Assembly (NCBI GenBank): GCA_934539245.1
Contig: CAKTCK010000003.1
Location: 1-64,000, forward strand
Source: an uncultured Faecalibacterium sp.
GTDB taxonomy: Bacteria; Bacillota; Clostridia; Oscillospirales; Ruminococcaceae
Direction of reading: 5' to 3'
Length of the DNA stretch: 64,000 nucleotides
Made by a program: the position numbers and the translations under genes. Below are positions 63,454-64,000 of the stretch, one piece after another. A model generated the notes under the pieces. It saw only the letters and a list, made by a program, of their open reading frames with translations. It made no database searches and was not told where the DNA came from. Each line of letters opens with the position of its first letter. Position 1 is the stretch's first letter.

Positions 63454-64000
63454 GTGAAAACAAATCAATCGCAGACCGCACCCGCCGAGGTGCGGGAAAA
63501 TATCATGGGCACCATGGAGATCAACCCCCTTTTGCTGAAACTCAGCATCCCGATGATGATCTCCATGCTGGTGCAGGCGCTGTATAACGTGGTGGACTCA
63601 GTGTTCGTGTCCCATGTCAGCGAGAGCGCCCTCACCGCCGTATCGCTGGCATTTTCATTGCAGAATGTCATGATTGCCGTGGGCGTGGGCACCGGCGTGG
63701 GCGTGAATGCTCTGCTGAGCAAGAGCCTTGGCGAAAAGAACCAGAGCCGCGCCAACACCACCGCAGAAAACGGCATCTTCCTTTCCCTGTGCAGCTTTGC
63801 GGTGTTTTTTGTCATCGGTCTTACCTGCATGAAGCCCTACTTCTACGCCCAGACCAGTGACCCCGTCATCGCGCAGCAGGGCATCCGGTATCTCGCGGTG
63901 TGCTGCATCTTCAGTCTGGGCATTTTCACCCAGACCATGGGCGAAAAGCTGCTGGCCGCCACCGGCCGCACCCATCTGAGCATGATCAGCCAGCTGGTGG
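63454..64000 (+). CDS. MATE-family efflux transporter, N-terminal part
   Basis: The frame opens at a GTG behind AAGGAG and is still open at the right edge, giving about 182 residues. NPLLLKLSIPMMISMLVQALYNVVDSVFV, given here only as residues about 23-51, is the characteristic first helix of MATE exporters. It is followed by VSESALTAVSLAFSLQNVMIAVGVGTGVGVNALLSK (helix 2 and the Gly-rich turn, near 53-88), KNQSRANTTAENG and two more helices. These pumps export drugs or metabolites with Na+ or H+. A GTG start is chosen because the next Met lies inside the N-terminal tail and has no RBS. Confidence 0.9.
   Translation, partial: MKTNQSQTAPAEVRENIMGTMEINPLLLKLSIPMMISMLVQALYNVVDSVFVSHVSESALTAVSLAFSLQNVMIAVGVGTGVGVNALLSKSLGEKNQSRANTTAENGIFLSLCSFAVFFVIGLTCMKPYFYAQTSDPVIAQQGIRYLAVCCIFSLGIFTQTMGEKLLAATGRTHLSMISQLV

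Overview
The window is chromosomal DNA from a GC-rich, low-coverage-of-AT Gram-positive gut anaerobe of the Oscillospiraceae, most like Faecalibacterium. This is inferred from protein style, the T-box leader, the ammonium transporter, the PTS and the dense intergenic palindromic repeats; it was not checked by any search. Almost everything is housekeeping and biosynthesis. I saw no tRNA or rRNA gene, CRISPR array, prophage or complete insertion sequence.

Layout. 1-4.1 kb: the tail of trpS, a short-chain dehydrogenase, then a small set resembling the streptococcal DhuD/DhuI route for unsaturated uronic acids (SDR dehydrogenase, cupin, RpiB/LacAB-like isomerase) and a DUF1622 membrane protein. 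4.2-6.1 kb: an ammonium transporter fused to its own PII regulator. 6.3-12.6 kb: thrS behind a threonine T-box, a nucleotidyltransferase, a small helical protein, a degenerate GGDEF protein and malQ. 13.3-20.6 kb: AlaX-type tRNA editing, trmB, a 59-aa Cys protein, a CmpB-type membrane protein, azlCD, asparaginase, a thioredoxin-reductase-like protein and a Crp/Fnr regulator. 20.9-27.7 kb: ptsH-ptsI (the HPr has Lys at position 46), a DUF4830 protein, a HAD phosphatase, a GH25 lysozyme and a PTS EIIC-like permease. 28.3-36.4 kb: argG-H-C-J-B-D-F, a full glutamate-to-arginine set. 36.5-36.9 kb: two terminator-bounded candidate small RNAs. 36.9-38.8 kb: GIY-YIG, MYG1-like and phosphoribosyltransferase genes. 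39-47.8 kb: an accessory surface region with five small twin-arginine proteins of unknown function, an XRE regulator, a leucine-rich-repeat lipoprotein, a histidine phosphatase and two DUF3048 proteins. 48.2-58.1 kb: pheA-aroB-aroC-aroEK-aroQ, then repeats and a DUF559 gene, then aroF-aroA-tyrA-WYL, covering erythrose-4-phosphate/PEP to prephenate and on to the Phe and Tyr branches. 58.5-64 kb: small membrane proteins, plsC, a YesL-like protein, a C39-like protein without the usual Cys motif, a cytidylate-kinase-like protein and the start of a MATE exporter.

The most unusual content is between the genes. One family of about 150-270 bp palindromic repeats occurs at eight sites; its internal hairpins differ in sequence between copies but stay self-complementary. 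A second, about 120 bp family has two hairpins, both with compensatory changes among three full copies. With the candidate RNAs, two promoter-proximal attenuator-like hairpins and a hairpin that buries a ribosome-binding site, these are the best places to look for undescribed biology. The small twin-arginine protein cluster is the best protein-coding unknown.
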